DNA of 64,000 nt from Microbacterium horticulturae (GTDB lineage Bacteria; Actinomycetota; Actinomycetes; Actinomycetales; Microbacteriaceae), in assembly GCF_029094505.1 (NCBI RefSeq), contig NZ_CP119108.1:744001-808000 (forward strand). The letters are read 5' to 3'. A program made the position numbers and the translations under genes. Shown one piece after another: positions 23,090 to 31,979 of this stretch. Below the pieces are notes generated by a model. That model did not search any database, was not told where the DNA came from, and saw only the letters and a list, made by a program, of their open reading frames with translations. Position 1 is the stretch's first letter. Every line of letters starts with the position of its first letter.

Positions 23090-24238
23090 ATGAGACTCGA
23101 ACCCGTCGAAGGCGACGCCGACGAGGTGCTGCCGCGCCTGCGCGCGGTGCTCGCGGGCGAGGGCCCCGCGCTGGGACTGGGAATGGTGGATGCCGCGGCC
23201 GCCGACGTGCCCGACGGCACCGCCGCGGTCATCACGACGTCGGGATCGACCGGCATCCCGAAGTCGGTCGTGCTCAGCCGCGATGCGCTGCTGGCCAGCA
23301 CCGACGCGACCGCGGCCCGCATCGGCGAGGGCGCCTGGCTGCTCGCGCTGCCGGCCGGCTACGTCGCGGGGCTGCAGGTGTGCATCCGTTCGCTGCGCGC
23401 CGGCCACGAGCCGGTCGTCATGGATGGGCGGTTCACCCCGATCGGCTTCGCCGAGGCCACGCTCGCACTGCCGACGATCTCGCGCTACACGTCGCTGGTG
23501 CCCGTGCAGCTGAGCCGACTGCTCGAGGCGGCCGAGACCGACATGGCCGTCGCCACCGCCCTGCGCGCGTATGCCGCGATCCTCGTGGGCGGGCAGGCGC
23601 TGCCCGCCGCCGTGTTCGAGCGCGCGCAGGAGGTGGGCGCGCACATCGTGCGCACCTACGGGTCGACCGAGACCTGCGGCGGCTGCGTGTACGACGGCGT
23701 GCCGCTCGACGGCGTCGAGCTTGCGATCGTCGAGGGCGAGCTGCGCATCGCGGGACCCACGCTGGCCGACGGCTATCTCGGCGACACCGAGCTCACCGAC
23801 AGAGTGTTCGTGCGCGACGCGACCGACACCCGCTGGTACCGCACCGGTGACGCGGGGCTCGTCGATGACGGCGTGCTGCGCATCCACGGCCGCATCGACA
23901 ACGTCATAGTCTCGGGCGGCGTGAACGTCTCGCTCGACCGCGTCGAGCGGGTCGTGAAGGACGTGCCAGACCTTTCGGGCGCGGTGGTCGTGGGCGTTCC
24001 CGACCCGCAGTGGGGCGAGGCATCCGTCATCGTCGTCGCCCGTGGCGCGGCGTTCCGGCGCAGCGAGTCGATGAAGCTCGACGAGGCGCGTCGGGCGGTC
24101 GGGGCCACCCTCGGGTCACCGGCACGCCCGGCCCGGCTGGTGCTCGTGGACGAGCTCGCGCTGCTGCCCAGCGGCAAGCCCGACCGCGAGGCGATCCGCC
24201 GCGCGGTGACCGCGATGGCGACCACCCGGACAGATTGA
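23090..24238 (+). CDS. menE: o-Succinylbenzoate-CoA ligase
   Basis: ANL-superfamily ligase that activates o-succinylbenzoate with ATP and CoA. The phosphate-binding loop TSGSTGIPK lies at 50-58, the adenine motif RTYGSTETCGG near 186, WYRTGDAGLVDDG near 246, and the C-terminal lysine motif LPSGKPDREAIRR near 360. The 382-residue length, shorter than typical acyl-CoA ligases, is normal for actinobacterial MenE. The ATG at 23090 has only a weak ribosome site (ACAGGGTGA). The polyamine transporter operon begins after it. Confidence 0.94.
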   Translation: MRLEPVEGDADEVLPRLRAVLAGEGPALGLGMVDAAAADVPDGTAAVITTSGSTGIPKSVVLSRDALLASTDATAARIGEGAWLLALPAGYVAGLQVCIRSLRAGHEPVVMDGRFTPIGFAEATLALPTISRYTSLVPVQLSRLLEAAETDMAVATALRAYAAILVGGQALPAAVFERAQEVGAHIVRTYGSTETCGGCVYDGVPLDGVELAIVEGELRIAGPTLADGYLGDTELTDRVFVRDATDTRWYRTGDAGLVDDGVLRIHGRIDNVIVSGGVNVSLDRVERVVKDVPDLSGAVVVGVPDPQWGEASVIVVARGAAFRRSESMKLDEARRAVGATLGSPARPARLVLVDELALLPSGKPDREAIRRAVTAMATTRTD

Positions 24239-24273
24239 CCGACCCGCCGCGGCTTGCGCATCAGATCGTCGGT

Positions 24274-24301
24274 TTGCGCACGGGGCCGCGCAGGGCAGAA
24301 T
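24274..24301 (+). promoter_or_regulatory. Candidate promoter of the polyamine transporter operon
   Basis: TTGCGC (24274-24279) and CAGAAT (24296-24301) are spaced by 16 bases, 72 bases before the potA start. It is the best promoter-like pair in the gap between menE and potA. Confidence 0.35.
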
Positions 24302-24360
24302 GGTCCGCACATCGCAGAGTGGCGACGCATCAGCAGCGCACCCCTGGGATGACCACCCGG

Positions 24361-24366
24361 GAGGAG
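24361..24366 (+). promoter_or_regulatory. Strong ribosome-binding site that decides the potA start
   Basis: GGGAGGAG ends 6 bases before the TTG at 24373. The in-frame ATG at 24349 has no such site, so TTG is preferred. Confidence 0.6.
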
Positions 24367-24372
24367 ACACCG

Positions 24373-25521
24373 TTGCCCGAACAGGCTCCCGCGGCAGCCG
24401 CCGTGGCGCTCCAGCACGTGACGAAGGCGTTCGACCAGATGCGCGCCGTGCAGGACATCGACCTCGAACTCGCCCCCGGCGAGTTCTTCGCACTGCTGGG
24501 GCCCTCAGGCTGCGGCAAGACCACGACCCTGCGCATGGTGGGCGGCTTCGAGCTGCCCACGCAGGGGCGTATCCTGCTCGGCGGAACCGATGTCACGATG
24601 CTGCCGCCGCACCGGCGCGACGTGAACACCGTGTTCCAGTCGTACGCCCTGTTCCCGCACATGACGGTCGCCGACAACGTCGCGTTCGGGCTGCGCCGCA
24701 AGGGCGTTGGCGCCGGTGAGGCCCGCACACGCGCCGAGCGGATGCTCGACCTGGTGGGCCTCGATGGCTTCGCCAAGCGGCGCCCCCACCAGCTCTCCGG
24801 CGGCCAGCAGCAACGCGTCGCCCTGGCCCGGGCCCTGGTCAACGAGCCCAAGGTGCTCCTGCTCGACGAGCCGATGGGCGCTCTGGATGCCAAGATCCGC
24901 AAGTCGATGCAGGTCGAGCTCAAGCGCATCCAGCAGGAGGTCGGCATCACCTTCCTCTACGTCACGCACGACCAGAACGAGGCAATGTCGATGGCCGACC
25001 GGCTGGCCGTCATGAACGGCGGCCGGATCGAAGACATCGGCGCACCGCAGCGGGTGTACGACAAGCCGCAGACCCAGTTCGTCGCCGAGTTCCTGGGCAC
25101 ATGCAACATCCTGCCGGCGGAATTCGGGGATGCCGGAGACCTGCGCCTCCCCGACGGCACGGCCGTGCACACGAGCGATGACGACCGCGGTCAGATCGTC
25201 GCGCACGACGCCCGGATCGGCCTTCGCCCCGAGAAGCTGGTGGTGACGCGCGGCGACACCGACGGCGTTGTGAACCACGTACGCGGCGTCGTGAAGACCG
25301 CGACGTACCTGGGCGCCAGCACCGAGTACGAGGTCGAGACCGCCTGGGGCGGTGTGCTGAAGGCCTTCGCACAGAACCTCGACCCCGCCCAGCGTGCACG
25401 GCCGGGAGAAGACGTCACGGTCTCGTGGGAAGCGAGCCATGCGTTCCTGCTGCCGTCAGCCGCTGAAAGCGCCGGTGCCGCGGCGCCCGTCACGCACACG
25501 GTGGGGACGGTGGCGCGATGA
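24373..25521 (+). CDS. potA: Spermidine/putrescine-type ABC transporter ATP-binding protein
   Basis: ATPase subunit of a polyamine importer, 382 residues. Walker [10 protein letters not shown] lies at 43-51, Q-loop [13 protein letters not shown] near 87-99, signature LSGGQQQ at 141-147, Walker B VLLLDEP at 161-167 and the switch His in YVTHDQ near 196. A C-terminal TOBE region (about 240-360) includes IGLRPEKL. I chose TTG at 24373 for its strong ribosome site; ATG 24349 is the alternative. The stop overlaps the potD start as ATGA. Substrate naming rests on the potD/B/C neighbours. Confidence 0.92.
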   Translation: MPEQAPAAAAVALQHVTKAFDQMRAVQDIDLELAPGEFFALLGPSGCGKTTTLRMVGGFELPTQGRILLGGTDVTMLPPHRRDVNTVFQSYALFPHMTVADNVAFGLRRKGVGAGEARTRAERMLDLVGLDGFAKRRPHQLSGGQQQRVALARALVNEPKVLLLDEPMGALDAKIRKSMQVELKRIQQEVGITFLYVTHDQNEAMSMADRLAVMNGGRIEDIGAPQRVYDKPQTQFVAEFLGTCNILPAEFGDAGDLRLPDGTAVHTSDDDRGQIVAHDARIGLRPEKLVVTRGDTDGVVNHVRGVVKTATYLGASTEYEVETAWGGVLKAFAQNLDPAQRARPGEDVTVSWEASHAFLLPSAAESAGAAAPVTHTVGTVAR

Positions 25522-26741
25522 CGCCCACCGACCCGGCGCTGCTGCGCGGGCTGAGCCAGGCGCGCATGTCGCGGCGCACGCTGTTGCGCGGTGCCGTCAC
25601 CGGCCTCGGCGCCATGGCGATGGCCGCGACGCTTGCCGGCTGCGGCATCAAGGGGTCGGCGGGGCAAGCCCAGCAGAACGTCGACTGGAAGGCGTTCTGG
25701 GCCTCCCAGAAGAAGACCGGGCACCTCGACTTCGCCAACTGGCCGCTGTACATCGACCAGGAGAAGGGCAAGATCCCATCGCTGGAGATGTTCACGAAGG
25801 CGACCGGAATCACGGTCAACTACCAGGCCGTCATCCAGAACAACGCCCCGTTCTACGCGACCATCGCCCCGCAGCTGCGGGCGCAGCAGTCGATCGGCTA
25901 CGACATCATCGTCATGACGAACGGGTGGGAGGTCACCGAGCTCATCAACAACGGGTTCGTCATGGAGCTCGATCATTCCCGCCTGCCGAACTTCGCGAAG
26001 TACGCGGCCGACAACGTCAAGAACCCGCCGTATGACCCGAACAACGCGCACTCGGTCGTCTGGCAGTCCGGGTTCACCGGGTTGGCGTACAACAAGAAGC
26101 TCGCGCCGAAGAAGGTCACGAGCTTCCAGGATCTGCTCGATCCGGCGTTCGCCGGCCATGTCGGGATGATGAACGACAACACCGAGCTCGGCGGGGCGGG
26201 GTTGCTGGCCACCGGGGTCAAGCCGGTCGACTCGACGCCCGACGATTGGCGGCGGGCGGCCGAGTGGTTGACGAAGGCGCGGTCGAACGTCTCGGGGTAC
26301 TACGACCAGAGCTACATCGACAAGCTGCAGAACGGCGACACCTGGGTCTCGCAGGCCTGGTCGGGCGACATCTTCCAGGCCCAGGCCAACGGCGCCACCG
26401 ACATCGAGTTCGTCGTCCCCGAAGAGGGGCAGGCCATCTGGCACGACAACATGATGATCCCGATGCAGGCGCAGCATCCCGTCGACGCCCTCGAGTGGAT
26501 GAACTTCTACTACACCCCCGAGGTCGCCGGGGTCGTCGAGGACTGGGTCAACTACATCTGCCCGGTGCCCGACGCGAAGCAGTACATCGCCGACGAGCTC
26601 GAGGACCCCGACGTCTCCGACAGCCCGCTGGTGTTTCCGACGGCCGACATGGAGGCCCGCAGCAACGAGCTCTACGTGTTCAAGAACTACGACGAGTACG
26701 AACTCTGGAACTCGATCTTCAACCCGGTGATCCAATCATGA
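25518..26741 (+). CDS. potD: Polyamine-type ABC transporter substrate-binding lipoprotein
   Basis: Extracytoplasmic binding protein of 407 residues. The signal has a twin arginine (SRRTLLRG, about 18-25) and a lipobox LAGC with lipid Cys42, so it may be exported by Tat and anchored by lipid. The mature part shows the PotD/PotF pattern: LDFANWPLYID near 74-84, YDIIVMTNGWEVTELI near 130-145, WQSGFTGLAYNKK near 178-190, and VVPEEGQAIWHDNMMIP near 300-316. It delivers polyamines or a similar cation to PotB/PotC. Overlaps at both ends place it firmly in the operon. Confidence 0.92.
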   Translation: MTPTDPALLRGLSQARMSRRTLLRGAVTGLGAMAMAATLAGCGIKGSAGQAQQNVDWKAFWASQKKTGHLDFANWPLYIDQEKGKIPSLEMFTKATGITVNYQAVIQNNAPFYATIAPQLRAQQSIGYDIIVMTNGWEVTELINNGFVMELDHSRLPNFAKYAADNVKNPPYDPNNAHSVVWQSGFTGLAYNKKLAPKKVTSFQDLLDPAFAGHVGMMNDNTELGGAGLLATGVKPVDSTPDDWRRAAEWLTKARSNVSGYYDQSYIDKLQNGDTWVSQAWSGDIFQAQANGATDIEFVVPEEGQAIWHDNMMIPMQAQHPVDALEWMNFYYTPEVAGVVEDWVNYICPVPDAKQYIADELEDPDVSDSPLVFPTADMEARSNELYVFKNYDEYELWNSIFNPVIQS

Positions 26742-27670
26742 CCGCTCTGGCTCCTCCCGCACCCGCGCCGACACCGGCACCGCCGTCGAACCTGCGCCAC
26801 CGGGTGCGCCGCAATCCCGCGCCGTACCTGCTGGCGCTCGCCGGCGCGGCCTGGCTGCTGGTGCTCTTCGTCATCCCGCTCATCTCGGGCCTTGCCGTCT
26901 CGCTCATGACCGGCAACCCGCAGGAGGGCTATACGTTCACGTGGAACTGGGGCGTGTACGGGCAGCTGTTCGGGCCCGGTGCGAGCACGCCCTACTGGCT
27001 GTTCCTCGGCCGCGGTGTGTTCTACGGTGCGATGGCCACGATCGTCACGATCCTCGTCGGCTACCCGATGGCGTACTTCATCGCCTTCCGTGCCCGGCCG
27101 GAGTGGAAGAACGCGCTGCTGCTGCTGGTGATGCTGAGTTTCCTCGTGTCGTTCATCATCCGCACCGACATGTGGGCGTTCCTGCTCAGCGACCAGGGCC
27201 CGGTGCTCTCGATGCTGCGCGGCATCCACCTCGTCGGCAAGGACTTCCACATCCTCGGCACCGACGCCGCCGTCATCGGCGGGCTCGCCTACAACGACCT
27301 CGCGTTCATGGTGCTGCCGATCTACGTGGCGCTCGAGCGCATCGACCCGCGGCTCATCGAGGCGTCGGCCGATCTGTACGGCCGCAAGCCCGCGACGTTC
27401 TTCCACACCGTGCTGCCGTTGACCCGCTCGGGCATCTTCGCGGGCATCCTGCTCGTGTTCATCGACAGTGCGGGTGATCCCGTCAGCCCCTCGCTGCTGG
27501 GCGGCACCCACACCTACACGATCGGTCAGGCCATTCAGGATGCGTATCTGACCAACCAGCAGTACAACGTCGCCGCCGCACTGTCGACCGTGCTGATGAT
27601 CGTGCTCGGCGTCATCCTGTTCGCGTACGCCCGGATCGCCGGCACCGACAACATCGAGGACCTGGTATGA
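26738..27670 (+). CDS. potB: Polyamine-type ABC transporter permease PotB
   Basis: First membrane subunit, 310 residues, with about six helices. A proline- and alanine-rich N-terminus precedes the first helix (near 32-55). The cytoplasmic EAA loop that docks on PotA reads EASADLYGRKPATFFHTVLP near 207-226. The start overlaps potD by ATGA and the stop overlaps potC in the same manner. Standard length and topology for the PotB/ModB family. Confidence 0.93.
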   Translation: MTALAPPAPAPTPAPPSNLRHRVRRNPAPYLLALAGAAWLLVLFVIPLISGLAVSLMTGNPQEGYTFTWNWGVYGQLFGPGASTPYWLFLGRGVFYGAMATIVTILVGYPMAYFIAFRARPEWKNALLLLVMLSFLVSFIIRTDMWAFLLSDQGPVLSMLRGIHLVGKDFHILGTDAAVIGGLAYNDLAFMVLPIYVALERIDPRLIEASADLYGRKPATFFHTVLPLTRSGIFAGILLVFIDSAGDPVSPSLLGGTHTYTIGQAIQDAYLTNQQYNVAAALSTVLMIVLGVILFAYARIAGTDNIEDLV

Positions 27671-28494
27671 GCACCGTCACCGCCACGCCCGCGCCGCCCG
27701 CCGCCCCGCCGAAGAAGCGCAAGGGGCCGTGGCTGCCGATCTTCTTCTGGGTGTTCCTGGTGATCACGCTGCTGCCGATCATCACGATGATCGTCTACAG
27801 CTTCAACGACACCCCGACCAGCCGCATCACGTTCCACTGGCACGGCTTCACGACGTACTGGTACCAGAACCTCACCCAGGTGCAGGGCCTGCCCGAGGCG
27901 TTCGTGCTCTCGGTCGTCATCGCGCTGCTGTCGGCGATCATCTCGATCGCGCTCGGCGTGCCGCTGGCGATGGCGCTCGAGCGCTACAAGTTCTGGGGCA
28001 AGAGCGCCCTGTCGACGACGGTGTTCGCCGACATCGCCGCGCCGTCGATCGTCGTGGGCGCGGCATCCCTCTCGTTCTTCCTCTCCACCAACATCACGCT
28101 CGGCTTCTGGACGGTGCTGCTCGTGCACGTGACGTTCTGCCTCGCGTACGTGGTGGTCGTGGTGCGGGCGCGGCTGTCGGGGTCGGGCATGGTGCTCGAG
28201 CAGGCCGCGGCCGATCTGGGTGCGACGCCGCTGGTCGCGTTCACGAAGGTGACGCTGCCGCTGCTGGTGCCGGGCATGATCGCGGCGGGTGCGCTGGCCC
28301 TTGCGATGTCGATCGATGACTACGTCATCACGAGCTTCGTCGCCGGCCCCGCCGTGACGTTCCCGCTGTTCGTGTACGGCGCCGCCAAGGTCGGCCTGCC
28401 GCCCCAGGTGCTGTGCTTCGGCACGATCATCTTCGTGGTCGGACTGCTGGTCATGGTGCTGAACAGCTGGATCACCCGCCGCGGCCAGCGCTGA
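27667..28494 (+). CDS. potC: Polyamine-type ABC transporter permease PotC
   Basis: Second membrane subunit, 275 residues, about six helices, the first near 24-44. The EAA loop reads EQAAADLGATPLVAFTKVTL near 178-197, and SIDDYVITSFVAGP near 217-230 is a conserved PotC segment. It closes the four-gene potADBC operon. The next gene, menA, has its own leaderless promoter. Confidence 0.93.
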   Translation: MSTVTATPAPPAAPPKKRKGPWLPIFFWVFLVITLLPIITMIVYSFNDTPTSRITFHWHGFTTYWYQNLTQVQGLPEAFVLSVVIALLSAIISIALGVPLAMALERYKFWGKSALSTTVFADIAAPSIVVGAASLSFFLSTNITLGFWTVLLVHVTFCLAYVVVVVRARLSGSGMVLEQAAADLGATPLVAFTKVTLPLLVPGMIAAGALALAMSIDDYVITSFVAGPAVTFPLFVYGAAKVGLPPQVLCFGTIIFVVGLLVMVLNSWITRRGQR

Positions 28495-28524
28495 CGCCGG
28501 AGCTACGTCATAAGGTGCGCCGCC

Positions 28525-28530
28525 TAGAAT
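28525..28530 (+). promoter_or_regulatory. -10 box TAGAAT of leaderless menA
   Basis: TAGAAT ends 8 bases before the GTG at 28539, with no ribosome site between. Confidence 0.55.
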
Positions 28531-28538
28531 CGACACTC

Positions 28539-29495
28539 GTGGCATCCTCTTCCCGCACCTCGCAGAACCGCAAGCGCCGCCCCGGCGGAAACCCGGCGAA
28601 GGCACCGGTGCGCAGCATCCCGCGCCCGACTCTCGGCGACTGGATCGGCGCCGCCCGCCTGCGCACGCTGCCGCTGGGCCTGACCCCGGTGCTCATCGGG
28701 ACGGGTGCCGCGCACGTGATCGACATCCGCTTCCATTGGGCACTGGCGCTCGGCTGCCTGCTCGTCGCCGTGCTGCTGCAGATCGGCGTGAACTTCTCGA
28801 ACGACTACTCCGACGGCGTGCGCGGCACCGATGACCACCGCGTCGGCCCCGCACGGCTCACCGCGTCGGGCCGCGTGAAATCGCGCACCGTGCTGATCGT
28901 GGCGTTCGTGTTCTTCGGGCTGGCGGCACTGGTGGGCGTGGCGCTGGTCATCCGCACACAGCAGTGGTGGATGCTGGCGGTCGGCGCCGTCTGCATCATC
29001 GCCGCGTGGTTCTACACCGGTGGCAAGCGGCCGTACGGCTACAACGCCCTCGGCGAAGTCTTCGTGTTCGTCTTCTTCGGACTGGTCGCCACGGTCGGCA
29101 CCACCTGGATCCAGGTGCAGGCGGCGCCGCAAGAAGCGTGGTTCGGGGGAGTGGGCGCCGGATTCCTCGCGGTCGCGGTGCTGCTGGCCAACAACCTGCG
29201 CGACATCACACAAGACAAGGCGGCCGGCAAGAAGACGCTGTCGGTGCTGATCGGCAAGCGCGGCACGCAGATCTTCTTCACGGTCTGCATCGTGCTCGCG
29301 TTCGCGGTGGCCGCGTTCCTTGCGCTGTTCTACCCGATCGCGTGGCTCGTGATGATGGCGCTGCTGGGGGCCATCCCTGCGCTCCTCATCATCTGGACGT
29401 ACCGCGAGCCCCGCGAGCTCGTGACCGCGCTGAGCGTGACGTCGCCCACGTCGGTCGCCTATGGCGCCCTGCTGATGTGGGCGTTCTTCGGCTGA
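28539..29495 (+). CDS. menA: 1,4-Dihydroxy-2-naphthoate polyprenyltransferase
   Basis: Membrane UbiA-family prenyltransferase that joins the isoprenoid tail to dihydroxynaphthoate. The first Asp-rich motif is NFSNDYSDGVRGTDDHR (about 86-102) and the second is NNLRDITQDKAAGKKTL (about 211-227); both hold the Mg-diphosphate. About eight or nine helices follow a basic cytoplasmic start (SSSRTSQNRKRRPGG). The 318-residue length is usual. The prenyl substrate would come from the polyprenyl synthase encoded at 36515-37576. Confidence 0.95.
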   Translation: MASSSRTSQNRKRRPGGNPAKAPVRSIPRPTLGDWIGAARLRTLPLGLTPVLIGTGAAHVIDIRFHWALALGCLLVAVLLQIGVNFSNDYSDGVRGTDDHRVGPARLTASGRVKSRTVLIVAFVFFGLAALVGVALVIRTQQWWMLAVGAVCIIAAWFYTGGKRPYGYNALGEVFVFVFFGLVATVGTTWIQVQAAPQEAWFGGVGAGFLAVAVLLANNLRDITQDKAAGKKTLSVLIGKRGTQIFFTVCIVLAFAVAAFLALFYPIAWLVMMALLGAIPALLIIWTYREPRELVTALSVTSPTSVAYGALLMWAFFG

Positions 29496-29500
29496 GCTGA

Positions 29501-29812
29501 TCAGGCCTCGGGCCGGTCGGTGCTCGCCCCGCGGGCAGCGTCGTTCGCGGCATCCTCGATCTCGGTGTCGTGCTGGGCTGCGGTCTGCGGTTTCTCGGCG
29601 CGCTGCGCGCGGCGCTCGGCGAGGCCCTGCGACACGTCGTCGAGCGGGCGGCGCAGGAAGATGACCGACAGCGAGATGCCGATCAGCGCCGCGAAGATCA
29701 GCGCGATCCAGTACATCTCGCGGAAGATCGGGAACAGCATCATGATCCCCAACGGCACCAGGAACGCCAGCAGGCGCAGGACCGAATAGAGGACGGCAGA
29801 CCGGATCTTCAC
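29501..29812 (-). CDS. DUF4229-family small membrane protein
   Basis: A 103-residue protein with two hydrophobic helices (about 8-28 and 35-55, with FPIFREMYWIALIFAALIG), then a conserved-looking RRPLDDVSQGLAERRAQR and a charged Glu/Asp/Ala tail. This matches the DUF4229 pattern often found next to menA in actinobacteria. Function unknown. GTG at 29812 was chosen because a TAGACT box stands exactly 7 bases upstream; the GTG at 29818 is too close. It is convergent with menA. Confidence 0.8.
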   Translation of the reverse strand: MKIRSAVLYSVLRLLAFLVPLGIMMLFPIFREMYWIALIFAALIGISLSVIFLRRPLDDVSQGLAERRAQRAEKPQTAAQHDTEIEDAANDAARGASTDRPEA

Positions 29813-29819
29813 GCCCACC

Positions 29820-29825
29820 AGTCTA
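29820..29825 (-). promoter_or_regulatory. -10 box TAGACT of the DUF4229 gene
   Basis: On the minus strand TAGACT ends 7 bases before the GTG at 29812. Confidence 0.6.
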
Positions 29826-29872
29826 CGTGCGGACTCTGGGCACAAGCCCGGCTCGCTCCCTGCTGGGCGGCT

Positions 29873-29878
29873 TAGGAT
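29873..29878 (+). promoter_or_regulatory. -10 box TAGGAT of the PLDc_N gene
   Basis: TAGGAT ends 6 bases before the ATG at 29885. Confidence 0.6.
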
Positions 29879-29884
29879 GAGGGC

Positions 29885-30283
29885 ATGGTCGTCCGCGTCC
29901 TCCTGATCCTCGCCCTGGCGGCGGTGATCTTCTGGGTGTTCAGCATCGTGGATGCCGCGGTGCAGCCCCCGGCGCGCCATCGCGGCGTGAGCAAGCCGGT
30001 GTGGCTGGTGCTCGTGATCGTCTTCCCTGTCGTCGGTGGCGTGCTGTGGCTTGCCGTCGGCCGGGTCTCCGCCCGCCAGGCGCGCGTCGTCGCGCCCGAC
30101 GATGACCCCGATTTCCTGCGCAGGCTCGGCGGATCATCGCCATCCCGCCCCTCTGCCGGCGACACGTCGGCGTCGCGTCGCGCGCAGGCCGAGCAGGACG
30201 AGCGCATCCGCCAGCTCGAGCAGGAGCTCGCCCGCCTCGACGATGACGACGACCCCTCGCACGGCTCGCACCGTGCGCACTGA
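29885..30283 (+). CDS. PLDc_N-domain small membrane protein
   Basis: A 132-residue protein. Two helices (about 4-24 and 42-62) surround the basic loop PPARHRGVSKPVW, and VFPVVGGVLWLAVGR is the hallmark of the phospholipase D N-terminal (PLDc_N) membrane module, here without any catalytic domain. A charged tail with a predicted coiled stretch (ERIRQLEQELARLDDDDD) follows. It sits upstream of menD and overlaps its start, so the two are probably co-expressed. Function unknown. Confidence 0.85.
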   Translation: MVVRVLLILALAAVIFWVFSIVDAAVQPPARHRGVSKPVWLVLVIVFPVVGGVLWLAVGRVSARQARVVAPDDDPDFLRRLGGSSPSRPSAGDTSASRRAQAEQDERIRQLEQELARLDDDDDPSHGSHRAH

Positions 30284-31955
30284 GCCGCCCGCGTCGCCTG
30301 CCTCCGACGCCGCCGCAGCCCTGCTCACGCGCCTGGTCGAAGGCGGCCTGCAGCACATCGTGCTCAGCCCCGGCTCGCGCTCGCAGGCACTCGCGCTGGT
30401 GGCCGCCGAACTCGAGCGCCGCGGTGAGATCAGCCTGCACGTGCGCATCGACGAGCGTGTCGCGGGGTTCACCGCGCTCGGCATCGGACGGGAATCGGCG
30501 ATGCCGGCGGCGGTGGTCTGCACGTCGGGCACCGCGACCGCGAACCTGCTGCCGGCGGTGATGGAGGCCGACCACGCCGGCGTGCCGCTGCTGCTGCTGA
30601 CCGCCGACCGGCCGCCCGAGCTGCGCGGTATCGGCGCGAACCAGACCACCCGCCAGGCCGGCATGTACGCCGCACATGCGCGCTGGAGCACCGAACTCGA
30701 CACACCATCCGGTGCCGACGGCGAGCTCGACGCCGCGCGCGCGGCGGCCGATGAGGCGATGGATGCCGCGCTCGGCCGCGGCGCTGCAGCCGGCGCGCCG
30801 TGCGGCCCGGTGCACCTCAACCTGCCATATCGCGAGCCGCTGTCCGGTGAGTCGAAACGCGGCCCCGGTGTCGTTTCGACTCGCTCCGCTCGCGGGGCGA
30901 CCGAGAGCTCAGCGACCTTCTTGCCGCGCGGTCCCCGCACGCTCGTCGTCGCCGGTGCCGACGCGGGCCCTGCCGCCGAGCAGCTCGCGCACGACGGCGG
31001 CTGGCCGCTGGTCGCCGAGGTCGTGAGCGGGTCGCGGTTCGGGCGCAACCTCGTGCACGGCTACCGTGCGCTGCTGCGTGACCCCGACCTGGGCGGGCGT
31101 GTCGAGCGCGTCGCCGTGTTCGGACACCCGACCCTCTCGCGCGAGGTGACGGCACTGCTGCAGCGCACCGACGTGACAGTGGTCGCGGTCCGTGGGCCGG
31201 GGGAACAACTCAACCTCAACGGAGCCACCGAGGCCGCGGCATCCCTCGCCGTCGAACCCGGCGAGACCGATCGGACCTGGCTCGGGGCCTGGATGCGGGC
31301 CTCGCACGCGGCACGGGTGGAGATCGCCCCGCCCGCTCCCGACCGTGCCGGCATGGCGTCTGCCGTGCCCGCCGAGCACCTCGCCGCCATCAGCGCCGAG
31401 GTCGCGGCGCTGCGCATGCCCCTGGACCGCGAGGTGCTCGTCGACGCCGTGTGGCGGGCAACGTGGCCGCACGACCGGCTCGTGTTCGGCTCTTCGCGCC
31501 TGGTGCGCGTCGCCGACGCCCTCGTGCCGGGCAAGAAAGTACCCGTGCACGCGAACCGCGGGCTGGCCGGCATCGACGGCACCATCGCGACGGCCACCGG
31601 TGTCGCGCTGGCGAGCACCGACCCGGGCACGACGCGCGTGCTGCTGGGCGACCTGACGTTGCTGCACGATGTGGGAGCTCTGCTGCTGCCGGACGACGAG
31701 CCTGCGCCGCGGCTGCAGCTGATCGTCGGCAACGACGGCGGCGGCACGATCTTCGACGGGCTCGAGGTCGCTTCCACCGCGGGCGATGACACGATGCGAC
31801 GTGTCATGTACACGCCGCAGGCGGTCGACCTCGCGGCGCTCGCCGCCGCGTACGGGTGGGAGTTCCAGCGGGTGACGACGCGCTCGGCGCTCGACCAGGC
31901 GCTGAGCACGGTCACTGCGCGACCGGTGATCATCGAAGTCCCTCTGGACCGGTGA
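30243..31955 (+). CDS. menD: SEPHCHC synthase (2-succinyl-5-enolpyruvyl-6-hydroxy-3-cyclohexene-1-carboxylate synthase)
   Basis: Thiamine-diphosphate enzyme that joins isochorismate and 2-oxoglutarate, 570 residues. Present are LSPGSRSQALALVAAELE (about 40-57), the catalytic-Glu region RIDERVAGFTALGIGR, CTSGTATANLLPAVMEADH (about 92-110) and the cofactor motif with NDGGGTIF near 499. Odd feature: residues about 203-221 are encoded by a palindromic repeat element (30849-30904) inserted in frame between the first and middle domains. Start is uncertain: ATG 30243 (used) or in-frame GTG 30273; neither has a ribosome site and both overlap the preceding gene. Confidence 0.94.
   Translation: MTTTPRTARTVRTEPPASPASDAAAALLTRLVEGGLQHIVLSPGSRSQALALVAAELERRGEISLHVRIDERVAGFTALGIGRESAMPAAVVCTSGTATANLLPAVMEADHAGVPLLLLTADRPPELRGIGANQTTRQAGMYAAHARWSTELDTPSGADGELDAARAAADEAMDAALGRGAAAGAPCGPVHLNLPYREPLSGESKRGPGVVSTRSARGATESSATFLPRGPRTLVVAGADAGPAAEQLAHDGGWPLVAEVVSGSRFGRNLVHGYRALLRDPDLGGRVERVAVFGHPTLSREVTALLQRTDVTVVAVRGPGEQLNLNGATEAAASLAVEPGETDRTWLGAWMRASHAARVEIAPPAPDRAGMASAVPAEHLAAISAEVAALRMPLDREVLVDAVWRATWPHDRLVFGSSRLVRVADALVPGKKVPVHANRGLAGIDGTIATATGVALASTDPGTTRVLLGDLTLLHDVGALLLPDDEPAPRLQLIVGNDGGGTIFDGLEVASTAGDDTMRRVMYTPQAVDLAALAAAYGWEFQRVTTRSALDQALSTVTARPVIIEVPLDR
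30849..30904 (-). repeat. Palindromic repeat element inside menD, copy B
   Basis: A perfect 11-bp inverted repeat, GAGTCGAAACG (30849-30859) with CGTTTCGACTC (30872-30882), runs on into a GCGAG-rich half ending at 30904. Read on the minus strand the right half is GGTCG-N4-GCGAGCG-N-AGCGAG-N-CGAAACG, the same pattern as copy A in ccsB. The menD frame stays open through it. Confidence 0.8.
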
Positions 31956-31967
31956 CCGACGCCCGGA

Positions 31968-31973
31968 CATGAT
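31968..31973 (+). promoter_or_regulatory. -10-like box CATGAT before the PPK2 gene
   Basis: CATGAT ends 6 bases before the GTG at 31980. It is one base from the TANNNT pattern, so this call is weaker. Confidence 0.4.
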
Positions 31974-31979
31974 GGGCAT

